Positions 62,296-64,000 of a stretch of 64,000 bases of DNA are shown piece after piece. A program made the position numbers and the translations under genes. The number at the start of each line of letters is the position of its first letter. Position 1 is the first letter of the stretch. The notes under the pieces were generated by a model. The model searched no databases. It was not told the DNA's origin and was given only the letters and a program-made list of their open reading frames with translations. The DNA is from Haladaptatus salinisoli (GTDB taxonomy: Archaea; Halobacteriota; Halobacteria; Halobacteriales; Haladaptataceae), in NCBI RefSeq assembly GCF_020614375.1, contig NZ_CP085329.1:124001-188000 (forward strand), given 5' to 3'.

Positions 62296-63447
62296 ATGGT
62301 GAGATACGACGTTCGACTCGACGGAATCACGAAGCGGTTCGACGACGTGGTCGCGGTCGACGACGTAAGTCTCGACATCGAAGCCGGAAAGTTCCTCACC
62401 TTACTCGGCCCCTCGGGGTGCGGGAAGACGACGCTACTGCGGTGTATCGACGGGTTCGAGACCCCCACGAGCGGTGACGTGTTCATCCGCGGCGAGCGAG
62501 TCAACGACATTCCGCCGTTCGAGCGCGACACGAGCATGGTGTTCCAGTCCTACGCGCTGTTTCCGCACATGACCGTCGGCGAAAACGTCTCGTTCGGCCT
62601 CGAAATGCAGGGGCTCCCCGACCGCGACCGGGCGACCGACGGCGGTGTCACGACGAACCGCGGGTTCGGCGCGGCCTTCAAGCGGCTCGTCGGTCGAAGC
62701 GGAACCGAAGAGATAGACGCCCGCGTCGCCGAAGCGCTCGAACTGGTCGAACTTCCCGGGTACCAGGACCGGAGGGTGAGCGAGCTTTCGGGCGGCCAGC
62801 AGCAACGAGTGGCGCTCGCCCGCGCGTTGATCACCCAACCGACCGTGCTGTTGCTCGACGAACCGCTCGGCGCGCTCGACCTGAAGCTTCGAAAGAACAT
62901 GCAGGTCGAGCTGAAGAACCTTCAGGAGGACCTCGATACCACGTTCGTCTACGTCACGCACGACCAGGAGGAGGCGCTGACGATGAGCGACGAAATCGCG
63001 GTCATGAACGACGGTCGCCTCGAACAGCTCGGATCCGCGACGGAGATATACGAGGAGCCGGAGACGGAGTTCGTCGCCGACTTCATCGGCGAGACCAACC
63101 TCATCAGGGGTGCCTACGCCGAGACGCCGGAGGGCGCGGTCGTCGAGCGAGACGGATTCTCGTTTCGCGTGCCGCACGAACCCGACGCCGACGGGGAGGT
63201 GTCGTTCGCCGTTCGACCGGAGAAGATCAGATTAGGAGCGGACGCGCGAGGACTGGACAACGCGTTCGAGGCCGAAGTGACGGAGGAGATATACAAAGGG
63301 AACCTCGGCAAGTTCGTCGTGGAACTGCCGAACGGCCTGGAGCTCACCGTCGACATGCAGATAACCGACCGCGGCGAGTATCTCTCGACCGGTCGAACCG
63401 TGACGGTCGGGTGGTCGGCCGACAACGCCGTCGTGCTGACGCGGTGA
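62296..63447 (+). CDS. ABC transporter ATP-binding protein (PotA-like)
   Basis: A 383-aa ATPase: Walker A GPSGCGKTTLL, signature LSGGQQQRVALARA, Walker B VLLLDEPLGALDLKL and a C-terminal TOBE region. About 30 residues rich in Gly, Thr and Arg (around 110-140, DRATDGGVTTNRGFGAAFKRL) are inserted between the Q-loop region and the signature, longer than in usual PotA proteins. It begins 3 nt after the binding-protein gene. Confidence 0.92.
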   Translation: MVRYDVRLDGITKRFDDVVAVDDVSLDIEAGKFLTLLGPSGCGKTTLLRCIDGFETPTSGDVFIRGERVNDIPPFERDTSMVFQSYALFPHMTVGENVSFGLEMQGLPDRDRATDGGVTTNRGFGAAFKRLVGRSGTEEIDARVAEALELVELPGYQDRRVSELSGGQQQRVALARALITQPTVLLLDEPLGALDLKLRKNMQVELKNLQEDLDTTFVYVTHDQEEALTMSDEIAVMNDGRLEQLGSATEIYEEPETEFVADFIGETNLIRGAYAETPEGAVVERDGFSFRVPHEPDADGEVSFAVRPEKIRLGADARGLDNAFEAEVTEEIYKGNLGKFVVELPNGLELTVDMQITDRGEYLSTGRTVTVGWSADNAVVLTR

Positions 63448-63495
63448 GGGACCGACCGTGCAGGGGACGATTTCGAACACGATACCCGTTTTCCA

Positions 63496-64000
63496 ATGAC
63501 AGACTACACCGACTCACTCGGAGCGAATCACGAATCGGCGATAGAAGACGCGACCGACGGCGTCACGTTCGGCGTCGTCGTCGACGGTGCGAGCAGAGCG
63601 GCGGCAGCCGACGAGACGTTCGCGCCCGACGACCCCGCGATCGCAGCGCCCATCGCGGACGTGGCGCGCGGCCGCAGGAAAGACGTCGACGACGCGGTAG
63701 CCGCGGCGACGGCGGCGTACGAGGGCGAGTGGGGCCGGACGACGCCGATGGAACGCGGCGACGCCATTCGGGAGTGGACGGACGTGCTTCGCGACCATCT
63801 CGACGAGCTCGCCCTCCTCGAAACCCTCGAAGTCGGAAAGCCGTTATCGGCCGCGCGTGCGGACGTTTCGACGGGTCTGGACTTCTTCGAGTACTACGCG
63901 GCGGCGGCGGTCGGCGAGGAAGGGTCGGTGCCGCCCGTCGGCGAGGACTCGTTCGCGTACGTCAGGCGGGAACCGTACGGCGTGACCGGCCAGATTCTCC
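63496..64000 (+). CDS. Aldehyde dehydrogenase family protein, N-terminal part (3' truncated by window)
   Basis: The first 168 codons of an NAD(P)-dependent aldehyde dehydrogenase run off the window. Recognisable N-terminal pattern: ADETFAPDDPA, VDDAVAAATAAYEGEWG, LLETLEVGKPLSAARADV, FFEYYAAAA and REPYGVTGQIL at the cofactor domain entrance. The catalytic region is not visible. After a polyamine-type importer and an aminotransferase, oxidation of an aminoaldehyde is likely. It begins 48 nt after the PotA-like gene. Confidence 0.85.
   Translation, partial: MTDYTDSLGANHESAIEDATDGVTFGVVVDGASRAAAADETFAPDDPAIAAPIADVARGRRKDVDDAVAAATAAYEGEWGRTTPMERGDAIREWTDVLRDHLDELALLETLEVGKPLSAARADVSTGLDFFEYYAAAAVGEEGSVPPVGEDSFAYVRREPYGVTGQIL

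Noticed and set aside
1..64000. CRISPR array, rRNA operon, prophage or intact insertion sequence
   Set aside because: No regularly spaced repeats, rRNA-like sequence, phage structural genes or complete transposase gene were found on either strand.

Overview
The window is chromosomal DNA of a halophilic archaeon (class Halobacteria). The GC content is high, the proteins are rich in Asp and Glu, and secreted proteins carry Tat signals (RRxFL-type) followed by a lipobox cysteine. Regulators are of haloarchaeal HTH-10 (bacterio-opsin activator-like), IclR and Lrp type. Many starts lie about 25-35 nt downstream of a TTTATA/TTTAAA-like TATA box, which fits leaderless transcripts. The species cannot be named from the sequence alone.

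Region 1 (1-9.2 kb) fits glycine betaine or N-methyl amino acid use. It holds two tandem FAD/GcvT-type dimethylglycine or sarcosine dehydrogenases (the first cut by the window edge), a threonine/serine ammonia-lyase with an ACT domain, a small membrane protein, a BCCT transporter and an HTH-10 regulator. A 396-aa protein of unknown function follows, with a striking palindrome at its presumed transcription start, then a 1.2-kb stretch without genes that contains three dyads.

Region 2 (12-31.5 kb) is a carbohydrate or polyol catabolic island. It contains an IclR regulator, an MmsA-like dehydrogenase, an HpcH/HpaI aldolase, a Gfo/Idh/MocA dehydrogenase, an enolase-superfamily dehydratase, a glucose dehydrogenase lacking about 76 internal residues, and a TIM-barrel isomerase. 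A MalEFGK-type ABC importer follows, whose gene set is interrupted by a DUF1450 protein and a CxPxR sulfatase. It ends with an LLM flavin/F420 oxidoreductase, a ThDP enzyme, a frameshifted aldo/keto reductase and a scyllo-inosose-3-dehydrogenase-like enzyme. The set suggests uptake, desulfation and oxidative breakdown of a (possibly sulfated) sugar or inositol.

Region 3 (31.5-34.6 kb) is visibly AT-richer and mostly non-coding. It carries one four-helix membrane protein, one mini zinc-finger protein and hairpins, and looks like an accessory insertion or decayed segment.

Region 4 (34.6-46.8 kb) is a compact galactoside or arabinogalactan operon: IclR regulator, divergent MalK-like ATPase, then binding protein, two permeases, a DUF624/YesL-like membrane protein, GH2 glycosidase, D-galactonate dehydratase (dgoD, matching the E. 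coli enzyme almost motif by motif), SDR dehydrogenase and a Tat-exported GH43. A perfect 14-bp palindrome sits just upstream of the binding-protein promoter.

Region 5 (47-51 kb) holds purA, a cupin, a stand-alone IS630-type helix-turn-helix protein and an MBL-fold hydrolase. Region 6 (51-64 kb) has a multi-PAS/GAF HTH-10 sensor-regulator, then a nitrogen-compound cluster: FAD oxidoreductase, class III aminotransferase, a guanidino-modifying-family protein lacking the catalytic cysteine, an Lrp regulator, a nitrilase-family hydrolase, a PotABCD-like importer and a truncated aldehyde dehydrogenase. This pattern suggests polyamine or guanidino-compound uptake and breakdown. No rRNA, complete tRNA, CRISPR array or intact insertion sequence was seen.
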